Origin: Salinicoccus sediminis
GTDB lineage: Bacteria > Bacillota > Bacilli > Staphylococcales > Salinicoccaceae
NCBI RefSeq assembly: GCF_000986795.1
Contig: NZ_LAYZ01000024.1
Coordinates: 186,001 to 250,000, forward strand
Length of the DNA stretch: 64,000 bases
Direction of reading: 5' to 3'
Below are positions 16,431 through 26,586 of the stretch, one piece after another. Made by a program: the position numbers and the translations under genes. The notes under the pieces are model-generated. The model ran no database searches and was not told the origin of the DNA. It saw nothing but the letters and a program-made list of their open reading frames with translations. How positions within the stretch are numbered: position 1 is the first letter of the stretch; the number at the start of each line of letters is the position of its first letter.

Positions 16431-17336
16431 CTATTCCTGTGTCTCCAGCATCAATTCCACCTTGATTTCCTCTTCTACCGATTCGCCGTTCTGGAGCTGC
16501 TCTACAGTATCAACGGCCGTCTCACCCATCAGATCGGGCTGCTGGGCGACTGTCGCATCAAGCCCGCCGTTCTCCACGGAATTGATCGCATCCTCAGAAC
16601 CGTCGAACCCGACGACGAGCACGTCATCCGGCGCGGATTCCAATGCGCCCAGCGCCATTTCATCGTTGTGCGCGAAGATCGCTTCGATGTCCGGGTTCGC
16701 CTGCAGAATGTTCTGTGTGACGTTCAGCCCTTCGGATCTGTTGAAGTTCGCAGTCTGGCTGGTCACGACATCGAGCGATTCCTCCGCGACGTTGGTAAAC
16801 CCTTCACCGCGTTCGCGTGTGGCACTGGCACCCGGCACGCCTTCGAGCTCTGCAACTTTGGCACCCTCTCCGAGCTCATCGACGATGAACTGTGCGCCCA
16901 TCTCACCGCCGGCCACATTGTCGGAGGCGATGAATGTAGCGACTTCACCGCTCTCGACCGAACGGTCGAGGGTGATTACTGGAATATCCGATGCATTCGC
17001 GGATTCCACCGAACTTGAAATCGCTGCGGAATCGGTCGGATTGACGACCAGATAGTCGATACCCTGCTGCATCAGGTCGGCAATGTCATTGACCTGTTTC
17101 GCAGAGTCATCCTGTGCATCCACCACTTTCACTTCGTACCCCTTCTCCTCGGCTGCCGCTTCAAGACCGTCTTTCAATGTCACAAAGAACGGATTGTTCA
17201 AAGTCGACACACTCAGGCCGATGACGACATTACCGTCATCCCCGGAACTGCCGCCGCCCTGTGCCCACTGCGGCGGCTCGAGCGAACAGCCGGCGGCAAA
17301 TACGAGGAGGCTTAAAAATAACAGTAATCTTTTCAT
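16431..17336 (-). CDS. rbsB: D-ribose ABC transporter substrate-binding lipoprotein RbsB
   Basis: A 301-residue periplasmic-binding-protein-like fold of the sugar-binding type 1B family. The signal peptide ends in the lipobox 'FAAGC', followed by a short linker. 'VVIGLSVSTLNNPFF' opens the N-lobe; 'DAQDDSAKQVNDI', 'LDRSV', 'FIASDNVAGG' and 'AIFAHNDEMALGA' are ribose-binding-protein motifs with the ligand-contact Asp/Arg/Asn residues. It delivers ribose to RbsAC and is the last gene of the operon, as in Bacillus subtilis. AAGGGG precedes the ATG. Confidence 0.95.
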   Translation of the reverse strand: MKRLLLFLSLLVFAAGCSLEPPQWAQGGGSSGDDGNVVIGLSVSTLNNPFFVTLKDGLEAAAEEKGYEVKVVDAQDDSAKQVNDIADLMQQGIDYLVVNPTDSAAISSSVESANASDIPVITLDRSVESGEVATFIASDNVAGGEMGAQFIVDELGEGAKVAELEGVPGASATRERGEGFTNVAEESLDVVTSQTANFNRSEGLNVTQNILQANPDIEAIFAHNDEMALGALESAPDDVLVVGFDGSEDAINSVENGGLDATVAQQPDLMGETAVDTVEQLQNGESVEEEIKVELMLETQE

Positions 17337-17349
17337 TGATAAAAACCCC

Positions 17350-18283
17350 TTACTTATTTTTTCTGTCGATCAGCACCGCAATGACGATGACGAGACCTTT
17401 GATGATCTGCTGATAGAACGACGATACACCAATCAGGTTCAATCCGTTGTTCAGGACCCCGATGATCAGCACACCGATCAGCGTGCCGACGATGCGCCCC
17501 TTACCGCCCATCAGTGACGTCCCGCCGAGCACGACGGCTGCGATCGCATCAAGTTCATATGTCTCACCGGCGGTCGGCTGCGCTGAATCGAGCCGTGACG
17601 CAAGAATGATTCCGGCGAGTGCGGACATCAGTCCGGACAATGCGTAGATCATGATCTTCCTGCGGTTCACTTTTATGCCGGACAATGCTGCAGCGGTCTC
17701 GTTGCCGCCGATCGCGTATGTCTCCCTGCCGAACACTGTTTTATGCAAGATGATGTAAAGTATCACGAATGTCACTGCCATAGTCACCGCCGGCACCGGG
17801 ATGCCGAAGAAGTAGCCCTTGCCGAACAGCTGGAACATCAGTGAATCTCCGAGTCCCGTAATCGGGTTCCCGTCGGTCACGACAAGTGTCGCGCCCCTGT
17901 ATATCGTCATCGTCGCCAGCGTCGCGATGAACGGCGCCATTCCGCCCGCTGTCACCAGCAGGCCGTTAACCGCGCCGGAAAGCACACCGACCAGGCAGCC
18001 GAGCAGCATTGCGAACATCGGATCGACACCCGAGGTGATGATGAGTGCCGTCATGGCACTTGAGAACGCCAGTATCGAGCCGACACTGAGGTCGATGCCG
18101 CCGGTCAGGATGACGAAGGTCATGCCGAAGGCGATGAGTCCGTTTATCGACACCTGCCTGAGCAGATTGAGCAGGTTATCCGGGGAGAGGAACTGCTGGT
18201 TCATCGCCGTAATGACGATGACGAGCAGCGTCAGCCCCACCAGTGGCAGAAATCTGTCTATCATAGTATTTACCGAGAGTTTG

Positions 18284-18291
<8 letters not shown>
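17350..18291 (-). CDS. rbsC: D-ribose ABC transporter permease RbsC
   Basis: A 313-residue membrane permease of the BPD_transp_2 family with about 9-10 helices. Conserved family blocks are present: 'GMTFVILTGGIDLSVGS' in the first half, 'ATLATMTIYRGATLVVTDG', and the cytoplasmic coupling region 'GGNETAAALSGIKVNR', then 'AAVVLGGTSLMGGKGRIVGT'. It forms the ribose channel with RbsA. Its start overlaps the end of rbsA by 8 bases with GGAGGAAAG in front, indicating translational coupling. Confidence 0.96.
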
Positions 18292-19768
<1,477 letters not shown>

Positions 19769-19780
19769 TGGCTGCACCTC

Positions 19781-20161
19781 CTAAAAGAAAACATTGCTGT
19801 AGAGAATGACGTTGGCGAAAGGGGTCGTCTCGCCCGTGCGGATCACTGCCTTCGCACCCTTCGACATCTCCTTCAACTTTTCGTGGGACACCTGTTCCGC
19901 AGGTATATCGTCAGAGAACACTGCCCTGAGACCCGCGTCACTCACTTCCTCTGCATAGACCTGCTTTTCGACGTACATGCTGCCCGCAACAACTTCATAC
20001 GTCTCTTTAAACGACGGTGTGCCCGGTTTGAGCGCAATGTCAATCCGCTTCACGCCGGCAGGGACCGGCAGGCCGCAGTCGGCGATGACGATGTAATCAC
20101 CGTGGCCAAGCGTGCTCAGTACTTTCGATATTTCACTGTTCAGAACGACCGATCTATACAT
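19781..20161 (-). CDS. rbsD: D-ribose pyranase RbsD
   Basis: A 126-residue cytoplasmic enzyme that interconverts beta-pyranose and beta-furanose ribose, giving RbsK its substrate form. 'VLSTLGHGDYIVIADCGLPVP' minus its last residue is the family block with the catalytic His and Asp; 'GVKRIDIALKPGTP' follows, and 'VIRTGETTPFANVIL' is the typical C-terminus. Its start overlaps the end of rbsK (ATGTATAG), and rbsA follows after a short gap. Length is close to the 131-139 residues usual for the family. Confidence 0.95.
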   Translation of the reverse strand: MYRSVVLNSEISKVLSTLGHGDYIVIADCGLPVPAGVKRIDIALKPGTPSFKETYEVVAGSMYVEKQVYAEEVSDAGLRAVFSDDIPAEQVSHEKLKEMSKGAKAVIRTGETTPFANVILYSNVFF

Positions 20162-21035
20162 CGCTCATCGCCTCCTGCCACTCGCCCAGAGTCGGGATGC
20201 CGCCCTGGGCGCCCATCGCCCGAATGGACAGGGAAGCGGCCATGTTCGCACTGCGGATGGCGTCGCCGAGACTCTGCCCCCTGACGAGGAACGCCGCCAG
20301 TGCCCCGTTGAACGTATCACCGGCACCGGTGGTATCGACGGGCGATGCCCTGAAGGCGGACACGCGCACTTCTTCCTCCCCGTCATGATACAGGCAGCCC
20401 GCCCCGCCCATCGTGACGACGAGCTGGTTCGGATGATCCGCCAGCGCACTTTCAACATCTTCGCCGAACAGTGCTTTGCACTCCAGTTCGTTCGGCGTGA
20501 TGAGGGCACATTTTTCGAGATAATCGATTTCCATCGGTATGAACGGCGCCGGGTTGTAGATGACCTTCACTCCATTCGCATGACAGAAATCGATGACGTA
20601 TTTGATGGTCTCAACCGGAATTTCATTCTGCAGCATGACGTACTCGGCACTTCTCAGGAGATCGTGCGACTTCTCCATCACTTCCGGCGTCAACAATCCG
20701 TTCGTGCCCGGCACGACGATGATCGAGTTGTCGTTGTCATAGATGTTGATGTGCGCCGTTCCGGTCGCCTCACCTGTAAACGTTTCCATGTTTTCACAAA
20801 AAATATTGTTGTCTTCCAGGTTGTTTTTCAAAGTGTCGCCGAAGCCGTCATCACCGATGGCACCGACAAACGCCGTTTCTGCTGCGAGCCTGGACGCCGC
20901 CACCGCCTGATTCGCACCTTTTCCGCCAAAAGCCGTGCTGAAACTGTTTCCGAGGATCGTCTCCCCCTTGTGGGGCATCCTTTCGGCCTGCACGATGAAA
21001 TCCGTCGACAGGCTGCCAACTACTACGATATCCAT
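20154..21035 (-). CDS. rbsK: Ribokinase RbsK
   Basis: A 293-residue PfkB-family kinase that phosphorylates ribose at O5. Family signatures are 'AFGGKGANQAVAASRLA' near residue 38 (substrate side) and 'DTTGAGDTFNGALAAFL' near residue 245 (with the catalytic Asp and anion hole). The ATG was chosen because GGAG lies 8 bases upstream; an earlier GTG overlaps the ribosome site. Second gene of the operon, directly after rbsR and overlapping rbsD by 8 bases. Confidence 0.95.
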   Translation of the reverse strand: MDIVVVGSLSTDFIVQAERMPHKGETILGNSFSTAFGGKGANQAVAASRLAAETAFVGAIGDDGFGDTLKNNLEDNNIFCENMETFTGEATGTAHINIYDNDNSIIVVPGTNGLLTPEVMEKSHDLLRSAEYVMLQNEIPVETIKYVIDFCHANGVKVIYNPAPFIPMEIDYLEKCALITPNELECKALFGEDVESALADHPNQLVVTMGGAGCLYHDGEEEVRVSAFRASPVDTTGAGDTFNGALAAFLVRGQSLGDAIRSANMAASLSIRAMGAQGGIPTLGEWQEAMSDV

Positions 21036-21050
21036 ATTTGCCACTCCTTT

Positions 21051-21998
21051 TTATGTACTTTGTCTTCTGATCAGTTTTACATCCATGATGCGGCTCTCGA
21101 CCGCTTCACCCGCAGCGAGCGCCATGAGCATGTCGAATGCATTGCTGCCGAGGTCGTAGATCGGCTGCTCGACGGTCGTGAGCGCCGGATGCACATACTC
21201 CGAAAAGTCGAGGTTGTCATAACCCACGACCTTCACCTGCTCCGGAACGGGAATATTCCGGGCCACCAGGAACTTGAGCACCTTGTAGGCCGTCACGTCA
21301 TTCGGGCAGATAATGCCATCAAATTTGAGTGTAAAATCCTCCCCGGCCCCGTCAAGCATCCGCTCAAGATGCGCATAAGGTAATGTATCATACGCGGTTC
21401 CATATGCCTCAAGTGCTTCCGCCGCCCCGAGCAGGCGGTTGTTGAAGGAACTGTAATCCTCGTGTCCCTTTATAATGAGAATCCTCTCCGCCCCCTCGCT
21501 GGCCAGGTGCTCCGCCTGCAGCCGGCCGCCCTTAAAGTTGTCCGACTCGATCGAGATATGGTTTTCAACCACACGGTCCAAAAGGACGAGCGGGCGGCTG
21601 TCCGCATGGTGTTCCCCTGAAACCGACCACGTTGCAGAGATGATGCCGGCACAATTGTTCTGGCGGAAGATCTCAAGGTACTTCGATTCCTTCTCCATGT
21701 CATGATCCGTGTTGCCGATGATCACACGGTAGTTGTTCCTGATCGCCGCATCCTCGATTCCCCGGATCACCTTCGGGAAATACGGATTCGTAATGTCCGG
21801 CACCAGCACACCCACCACATTAGAACGGCTCGTGTTCAGCGCCCGCGCCACTTCATTCGGCTTATAATTAAGCCTCGCAGCCGCTTCAAGCACCCGCCGC
21901 TTCACATCCGGACTCGCATAGCCCGAACTGTTGAGCGCCCGGGACACCGTCGCCACCGACACACCGACCTCTTTCGCCAAATCTTTGATTGTCACCAT
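21051..21998 (-). CDS. rbsR: Ribose operon repressor RbsR (LacI family)
   Basis: A 315-residue LacI/GalR regulator. The N-terminal helix-turn-helix and hinge 'VTIKDLAKEVGVSVATVSRA' followed by 'LNSSGYASPDVKRRVLEAA' are clear. A periplasmic-binding-protein-like effector domain follows ('NVVGVLVPDITNPYFPKVIRG', cut one residue short here, is family-typical). It is the first gene of an rbsRKDACB operon in the same order as Bacillus subtilis and presumably autoregulates it. The ATG at MVTIKD has AGGTGA 7 bases upstream; codons before it read into the operator and are not protein-like. Confidence 0.93.
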   Translation of the reverse strand: MVTIKDLAKEVGVSVATVSRALNSSGYASPDVKRRVLEAAARLNYKPNEVARALNTSRSNVVGVLVPDITNPYFPKVIRGIEDAAIRNNYRVIIGNTDHDMEKESKYLEIFRQNNCAGIISATWSVSGEHHADSRPLVLLDRVVENHISIESDNFKGGRLQAEHLASEGAERILIIKGHEDYSSFNNRLLGAAEALEAYGTAYDTLPYAHLERMLDGAGEDFTLKFDGIICPNDVTAYKVLKFLVARNIPVPEQVKVVGYDNLDFSEYVHPALTTVEQPIYDLGSNAFDMLMALAAGEAVESRIMDVKLIRRQST

Positions 21999-22012
21999 TT
22001 TCGCATCACCTG

Positions 22013-22026
22013 TGTAAACGTTTACA
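22013..22026. promoter_or_regulatory. Perfect palindrome in the rbs leader: RbsR operator or CcpA cre site
   Basis: TGTAAACGTTTACA is a perfect 14-bp inverted repeat 14 bases before the rbsR ATG. It fits both a LacI-family (RbsR) operator and the catabolite-response element consensus (TGWAANCGNTNWCA). Binding there would block the operon; the two proteins could compete for it. Confidence 0.85.
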
Positions 22027-22179
22027 GATAATTTATCACAAAATGAAAGCGGGCACAATATGAATTTTATGGATTAGTAAAAGTTGTTTACAGTAGAGTT
22101 AATTATGTCATATGAGAACAGGCATGGCGCACCGCCTCTCCTTAATGAGACTGTACATCATGCCTGCGTATTCAAAAAC

Positions 22180-23295
22180 TCATTCCCTGTCCATTTTCTG
22201 TGAACGGAACCGGTGACGGTATCCGTAGGTGCTTTCCTGAATGATGCTCTTGTCCTGGAACCCTGCACCGATTGCAGCAGCAACAGTCGAGAGCGCTGTT
22301 GCGAACCATGCGAGTTCAAGATAGAAGCGGATATTCATTTCCTCCTCACCAATATTCCTGAGTACATAATCCGGTGGCAGCATTACGAGTCCGGCTGTCA
22401 GGAACATGAAGTATAGCACGACAAAATAGAACGCTAGCGATATGAGCAGTGTCAGAATCGTTGCTCCGTTATATAATCTCAAAAACCTGTGGTCCGTTTC
22501 CTGGTTCTTCGTTTCCCACAGATTATGGGAAATGATGATCCATGTAACCATGCCGGTGACAGCAAGGAGCGACACAGCTAAGAGCCGCCCCGTGGAAAAT
22601 ATATTGCTCAGATTCCACATCGTCGAGAACATCATACCGAAAGCACCGGTGGCAAATGCTAGTGCTACTACACTGCTCAGTATGCGCAGCATATTGAACG
22701 GGTTGTTCGCCCATGACATACCGCTGACCAGACGCAGATATCCCCGAAGGTTATCGTCAATCTGATATATCGAATGCTCAGAACCGGTTTCCTCCCTGTA
22801 ATCACTATCATAGTGCAGTCTGTTCATCTTGAAGTACGGCTTGAACGCATTGACCATCGATTTCCTGCCGGCGGCATCCCGGGTAGCTCTGGCCCTGTCA
22901 TTGTCCCCCTGCACCGAGGTAATGAGTGTGACAATCGTATTGAGTACCCCCTTACGGTTAGGCGGCCAGCCGTAGGCAGGCAAGGAGACCACCCCAACAT
23001 CCGTAGCCTCATTGATGTCGACAACGGTGATATGATCATTATGGTATATCGGAAGATCCGTGATGAACATGGTGTAGTCCCAGTCATTCTCCCCGTAATA
23101 CTCATCCGTCTTCTGGAATAGCTCTTTCGTCAATTCTGCATAATTCGTGAGCGGATCGACATAAATTTGCACTTCCCATTCAAAATCTTCTTCGAAGCGG
23201 TCTGCAAGCGCATCTGGCAGATTTTTTTTTATTTTCCTGGCGATTGCATCCGGGGCTCCCGGAGCCGCAACGATGCCCACATATTTTTTCCTCAT
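22180..23295 (-). CDS. Membrane protein of unknown function, paralogue B of a tandem pair
   Basis: About 371 residues. The N-terminal 155 residues are soluble and alpha/beta in pattern: 'GIVAAPGAPDAIARKI', 'WDYTMFITDLPIYHND' and 'VVSLPAYGWPPNRKGV' recur as equivalents in the neighbour. After a linker, 'LRLVSGMSWANNPFNMLRIL' leads into about five membrane helices ('VVALAFATGAFG', 'IIISHNLWE'), and it ends in a basic tail. No known catalytic motif was recognised. It starts one base after the stop of its paralogue, with the ribosome site inside that gene, so the two are translationally coupled and the products may act as a complex. Confidence 0.8.
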   Translation of the reverse strand: MRKKYVGIVAAPGAPDAIARKIKKNLPDALADRFEEDFEWEVQIYVDPLTNYAELTKELFQKTDEYYGENDWDYTMFITDLPIYHNDHITVVDINEATDVGVVSLPAYGWPPNRKGVLNTIVTLITSVQGDNDRARATRDAAGRKSMVNAFKPYFKMNRLHYDSDYREETGSEHSIYQIDDNLRGYLRLVSGMSWANNPFNMLRILSSVVALAFATGAFGMMFSTMWNLSNIFSTGRLLAVSLLAVTGMVTWIIISHNLWETKNQETDHRFLRLYNGATILTLLISLAFYFVVLYFMFLTAGLVMLPPDYVLRNIGEEEMNIRFYLELAWFATALSTVAAAIGAGFQDKSIIQESTYGYRHRFRSQKMDRE

Positions 23296-23296
23296 C

Positions 23297-24451
23297 TCAA
23301 TCCTCTCCCGATTCATCATGCGTCTGTTCGGTACCTCCAAACTCCTCTTTCTGCTGCGCTTTGGATATCTTCCGGTTTTCCTCCTCAATCTCCCTGTAGC
23401 GGTACATCTGCCTGTATGAATACGTCACGTTATGAATTTTCTCCTCATCTTCGACAGTCGACCCCAAGGCTCCCGCCAGTATGCCTGCTGACGATACAAG
23501 CCATATCAGATTCAGATAATCCATCCATTTTACATCAGGATCGACCTGGGTCCATGTTTCAAAGAGCCCCATGGGGACAAAGATTATGATGGAAATCGTG
23601 AGCAGCATGTATACAAGGAGATAGTTCACGATGGTGATTCCGAGCAAGGTGGTCACCGTCGTGAGATTATACAGATAGCGGTAGGGCGCCTGGTTTTTTG
23701 TGGATATGCCCTCCCACAAGTTATGGGCATAGATCAGCCAGCCGGTCATGCCGAAAATGGCGATGAAGGTCAGGAGCACTAAGCGCCATATAGAATAATC
23801 CAGACTGAGCTCCCACGGCGTTGGGAAGATGGAGATGTACGTTCCTGTGGCGAATGACAGCGCTACGACTGTTTTGAGGTTGCCCACTGCCGTCCACGGC
23901 TCATTCATATAGGTCATGCCCGTCACGAGCTTTGCCCAGCCAACGATGGTCGATCTAAGTATATAGCGGTTATTGCTCGCCTCGTCCTCCCCTGGATCCA
24001 CTACGGAGATGCGGTTCATGAAATTCGACTTGATCGCCCCTTTACCTTCGGCAGGATCATTGTCATAGTGCTGCTCCACATGATGGATGATGAGGTTGCG
24101 GAGCTTCTTCCTGGTCCCAAGGATACCAAGGGCAGGAACCAAAATCAGAGACACTTTTTTTTCTTCATTGAATTCCGAAACAACCACTTTGCGGCTCGAT
24201 ATACTGGGCAGATCGCTTACTGCGATTGCCATGTCCCAACCATTGTCATCTTTGATGGACTCGGCCCTGTCGAACGACTCACTGATGAATTCAGCAGAAG
24301 AGGCCAACGGGTCGGCCTTATAATCGAAGTGCCAGTCCACCGTATCATCGATTATGATACTGGCTGTCTCAGCGAGGGGGTCGATGATATCCCTGCCCAG
24401 CCTTTCAGACACTCCGGGTGCGGTAATCAGACCGATCGTTACTTTTCCCAT
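23297..24451 (-). CDS. Membrane protein of unknown function, paralogue A of a tandem pair
   Basis: 384 residues with the same plan as the following gene. The soluble N-terminal part contains 'GLITAPGVSERLGRDI', 'WDMAIAVSDLPSISSRK' and 'LILVPALGILGTRKKLRNLI'. The membrane part begins after 'WAKLVTGMTYMNEPWTAVGN' and includes 'VVALSFATGTYISIF' and 'LIYAHNLWEG'. A charged C-terminal tail of about 45 residues is rich in Glu, Lys and Gln. The APG and DLPI-like motifs resemble nucleotide- or substrate-binding loops, but no family could be named. It follows the sodium/solute symporter gene by 32 bases on the same strand, so the three genes probably form an operon. Confidence 0.82.
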   Translation of the reverse strand: MGKVTIGLITAPGVSERLGRDIIDPLAETASIIIDDTVDWHFDYKADPLASSAEFISESFDRAESIKDDNGWDMAIAVSDLPSISSRKVVVSEFNEEKKVSLILVPALGILGTRKKLRNLIIHHVEQHYDNDPAEGKGAIKSNFMNRISVVDPGEDEASNNRYILRSTIVGWAKLVTGMTYMNEPWTAVGNLKTVVALSFATGTYISIFPTPWELSLDYSIWRLVLLTFIAIFGMTGWLIYAHNLWEGISTKNQAPYRYLYNLTTVTTLLGITIVNYLLVYMLLTISIIIFVPMGLFETWTQVDPDVKWMDYLNLIWLVSSAGILAGALGSTVEDEEKIHNVTYSYRQMYRYREIEEENRKISKAQQKEEFGGTEQTHDESGED

Positions 24452-24483
24452 GCTCCCATTCCTTCCGCTATTATGATGTATTC

Positions 24484-26253
24484 CTAAACTCCCGCTTCTT
24501 TCATCTTCTTATCATGTTTCCCCTTCACAAAGCGCTGATACTTTTTATTCCACGATTTGAGGGAAATAATGTAAAGGATTACTGTAACTGCAATCTGCAC
24601 TAATATAACCGGCAGGAACCAGTCGGATACGATGCCTGTCGGGCTTGCGAGTCCTACTCTTGAAAACAGCACGAAACTTGCCACCATGGCGCTGAACAAA
24701 ATAACCGTGACCGGGATTGCGTATTTCCACGGTACCATGCTGACTTTGGCGTCAGGTGTGAATTCGAACGGTTTGGCGAGCGGCTTTATCATGCCGGCTG
24801 CAAGCATGATGGCAACCGCCAGCACGAACAGCAAGCCCTGTATATGGATGAAGTTAATCGGTATGTCGATGCCAAAGAACATCTGCAGTCCCCACATGAG
24901 CATGAAGTACGTCACAACGTGCACCCAGATCGCGATCTTCGGCCCAATCGGCGGAATCCGCTTTGAGAATATACCGATGAGCACGATGGCGATGATCGGG
25001 ATGTTGAAGAATCCGGTAAATTCACGGATGACGGTCCACAAGCCGTCGGGTGCGTTCAGCAGCATCGGGGCGATGAAGAATGTGACCAGCGACAGGACGA
25101 CCCCGAACCACTGGCTGATGCGTATCATCTGTCTATCCGTCGCATTTTTATTGATCAGAACTTTATAGATATCATAGGCGAACATCGTCGCGGCACTGTT
25201 GAGCAGCGAGTTGAAGCTCGAGAATACGGCACCGAGCAGCACTGCCAGGAAGAATCCGTTCAACACGGTCGGCAGCAGCTCCGATATCAGCGCCGGGTAG
25301 GCGAGGTCCATCGTCTCGAGTTCAGGGCCGTACAGATGGAAAGCGATGACGCCCGGAATCATCATCAAAAACGGCACGAGTATTTTGAGGAACCCTGTGA
25401 ATAAAGCCCCCTTCTGCCCCTCGGCAAGACTCTGTGCACCGAGCGTCCGCTGGATTGCATACTGGTTGGTGGCCCAGTAGAACAGGTTGGCGAATATCAT
25501 GCCGGTGAATATTGTGCCGAACGGCACCCCGTCATCACTCGAACCGATCGAGTTCAGTTTCTCCGGACTTTCGACCGTGATCGTCTTCATCCCCTGGAGG
25601 ATGTTGCCGTCGCCGAGGGCTATGAATCCGAGCACCGGCACAATCAGCCCGACGATGAACAGGCCGATGCCGTTCAATGTATCGGAAATCGCGACCGCCT
25701 TGAGACCGCCGAAAATCGCGTAGCATGAACCGATGATGCCGATGATCCATACCACAAGCCACATGGACTGCTCGAATGATATGCCGAGCGCCGACGGTAC
25801 ATCGAATAGCTGGAGCACTGCAATCGCACCGGAGTACAGCACCGAAGGGATCGTCACCAGACCATAGCCCAGCATGAAGAGCATGACCACCTGGATGCGC
25901 GTACCCTGGTCAAAACGGTTGTGGATGAACTCCGGCAGCGTCGTGAACGCGCCGCCCAGATACCTCGGCAGCAGGACCAGCGCCAGGATGATGACGGAGA
26001 AACCCGCCGTCACCTCCCACGCCATGTTCGTCATGTTGCTGCTGTAGGCCTGGCCGTTCAGACCGATCAGCTGCTCGGCGGACAGGTTGGTCAGGATCAG
26101 GGAACCCGCGATGAAGCCGCCGGTCAACCCCCTGCCTGCGAGGAAGTAGCCGGTGGAATCATTGATCGTATTCTTCGTCTTGATGTAGGAATACCACGCC
26201 ACCAGAAACATGAAGAAAGCACAGCTCAAAATAGTGAAAAGAAACTCTCCCAT
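24484..26253 (-). CDS. Sodium:solute symporter (SSS family, sugar-type)
   Basis: About 589 residues with 14 hydrophobic segments. 'STGYFLAGRGLTGGFIAGSL' (SSS opening), 'NLSAEQLIGLNGQAY', 'GGLKAVAISDTLNGIGLFIV' and 'NQYAIQRTLGAQSLAEGQKG' place it in the SGLT/YidK-like branch that cotransports sugars or related solutes with sodium. The ATG at MGEFLF has AAGGGG 7 bases upstream, better than an earlier ATG. Two unknown paralogous membrane proteins follow it closely. Upstream lies a 41-bp tandem array, so its promoter must lie between the array and the start, or transcription must cross the array. Confidence 0.9.
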   Translation of the reverse strand: MGEFLFTILSCAFFMFLVAWYSYIKTKNTINDSTGYFLAGRGLTGGFIAGSLILTNLSAEQLIGLNGQAYSSNMTNMAWEVTAGFSVIILALVLLPRYLGGAFTTLPEFIHNRFDQGTRIQVVMLFMLGYGLVTIPSVLYSGAIAVLQLFDVPSALGISFEQSMWLVVWIIGIIGSCYAIFGGLKAVAISDTLNGIGLFIVGLIVPVLGFIALGDGNILQGMKTITVESPEKLNSIGSSDDGVPFGTIFTGMIFANLFYWATNQYAIQRTLGAQSLAEGQKGALFTGFLKILVPFLMMIPGVIAFHLYGPELETMDLAYPALISELLPTVLNGFFLAVLLGAVFSSFNSLLNSAATMFAYDIYKVLINKNATDRQMIRISQWFGVVLSLVTFFIAPMLLNAPDGLWTVIREFTGFFNIPIIAIVLIGIFSKRIPPIGPKIAIWVHVVTYFMLMWGLQMFFGIDIPINFIHIQGLLFVLAVAIMLAAGMIKPLAKPFEFTPDAKVSMVPWKYAIPVTVILFSAMVASFVLFSRVGLASPTGIVSDWFLPVILVQIAVTVILYIISLKSWNKKYQRFVKGKHDKKMKEAGV

Positions 26254-26357
26254 ATTATGTACCCCTTTTTTATCCATATATTTTGTATGCTTCTTTAATA
26301 TCCTGTTTTGGCGGTGGAAAACTTAAAATATGAAATTCTCATATAAAAAATGTGTGG

Positions 26358-26530
26358 TGGCATGCGCGTCCTGAGCCTGTGCCGGCAAGGCTGTTTGATG
26401 GCATGCGCGCCCTGAGCCTGTGCCGCCAAGGCTGTTTGATGGCATGCGCGTCCTGAGCCTGTGCCGCCAAATCCGTTTGATGGCATGCGCGTCCTGAGCC
26501 TGTGCCGGCAAATCCGTTTGATGGCACTGG
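26358..26530. repeat. Second 41-bp tandem repeat array (4 copies plus partial)
   Basis: Copies begin at CATGCGCG 26361, 26402, 26443 and 26484, with a truncated fifth (GATGGCAC) at 26521-26528; the period is exactly 41 bases. Copies vary at GTCC/GCCC, GCCGGCA/GCCGCCA and AGGCTG/AATCCG. The unit contains GCATGC and TGCCGGCA palindromes. Its sequence is unrelated to the 41-bp array at 15883-16228. It fills the gap between the symporter gene and the PTS terminator. Frames across it are open in several phases but look non-coding. Confidence 0.95.
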
Positions 26531-26545
26531 CTCATCGCCCCACAA

Positions 26546-26580
26546 AATAAAAAAGATGGAACGGCGCAGCCGTTCCATCA
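26546..26580 (-). terminator. Intrinsic terminator of the nanE-rpiR-PTS operon
   Basis: GATGGAACGGC / GCCGTTCCATC stem with a 3-base loop and an A-rich left flank (U-run on the minus strand), directly after the PTS stop codon. Confidence 0.92.
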
Positions 26581-26586
26581 GTGAAT

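Noticed and set aside
20112-21383. Long plus-strand open frame (423 codons) opposite rbsK/rbsR
   Set aside because: Antisense to ribokinase and the LacI repressor, both with full family motifs; no ribosome site or family match.
22059-22179. Terminator hairpin after the paralogue B gene (AGGCATG...CATGCCT)
   Set aside because: Stem arms are about 45 bases apart and no T-run follows on the minus strand; too weak to annotate.
26295-26578. Several minus-strand frames across the 41-bp array at 26358-26530
   Set aside because: All three phases stay open because of the repeat composition; products are repeats of Ala/Gln/His without a start site. Treated as non-coding repeat.
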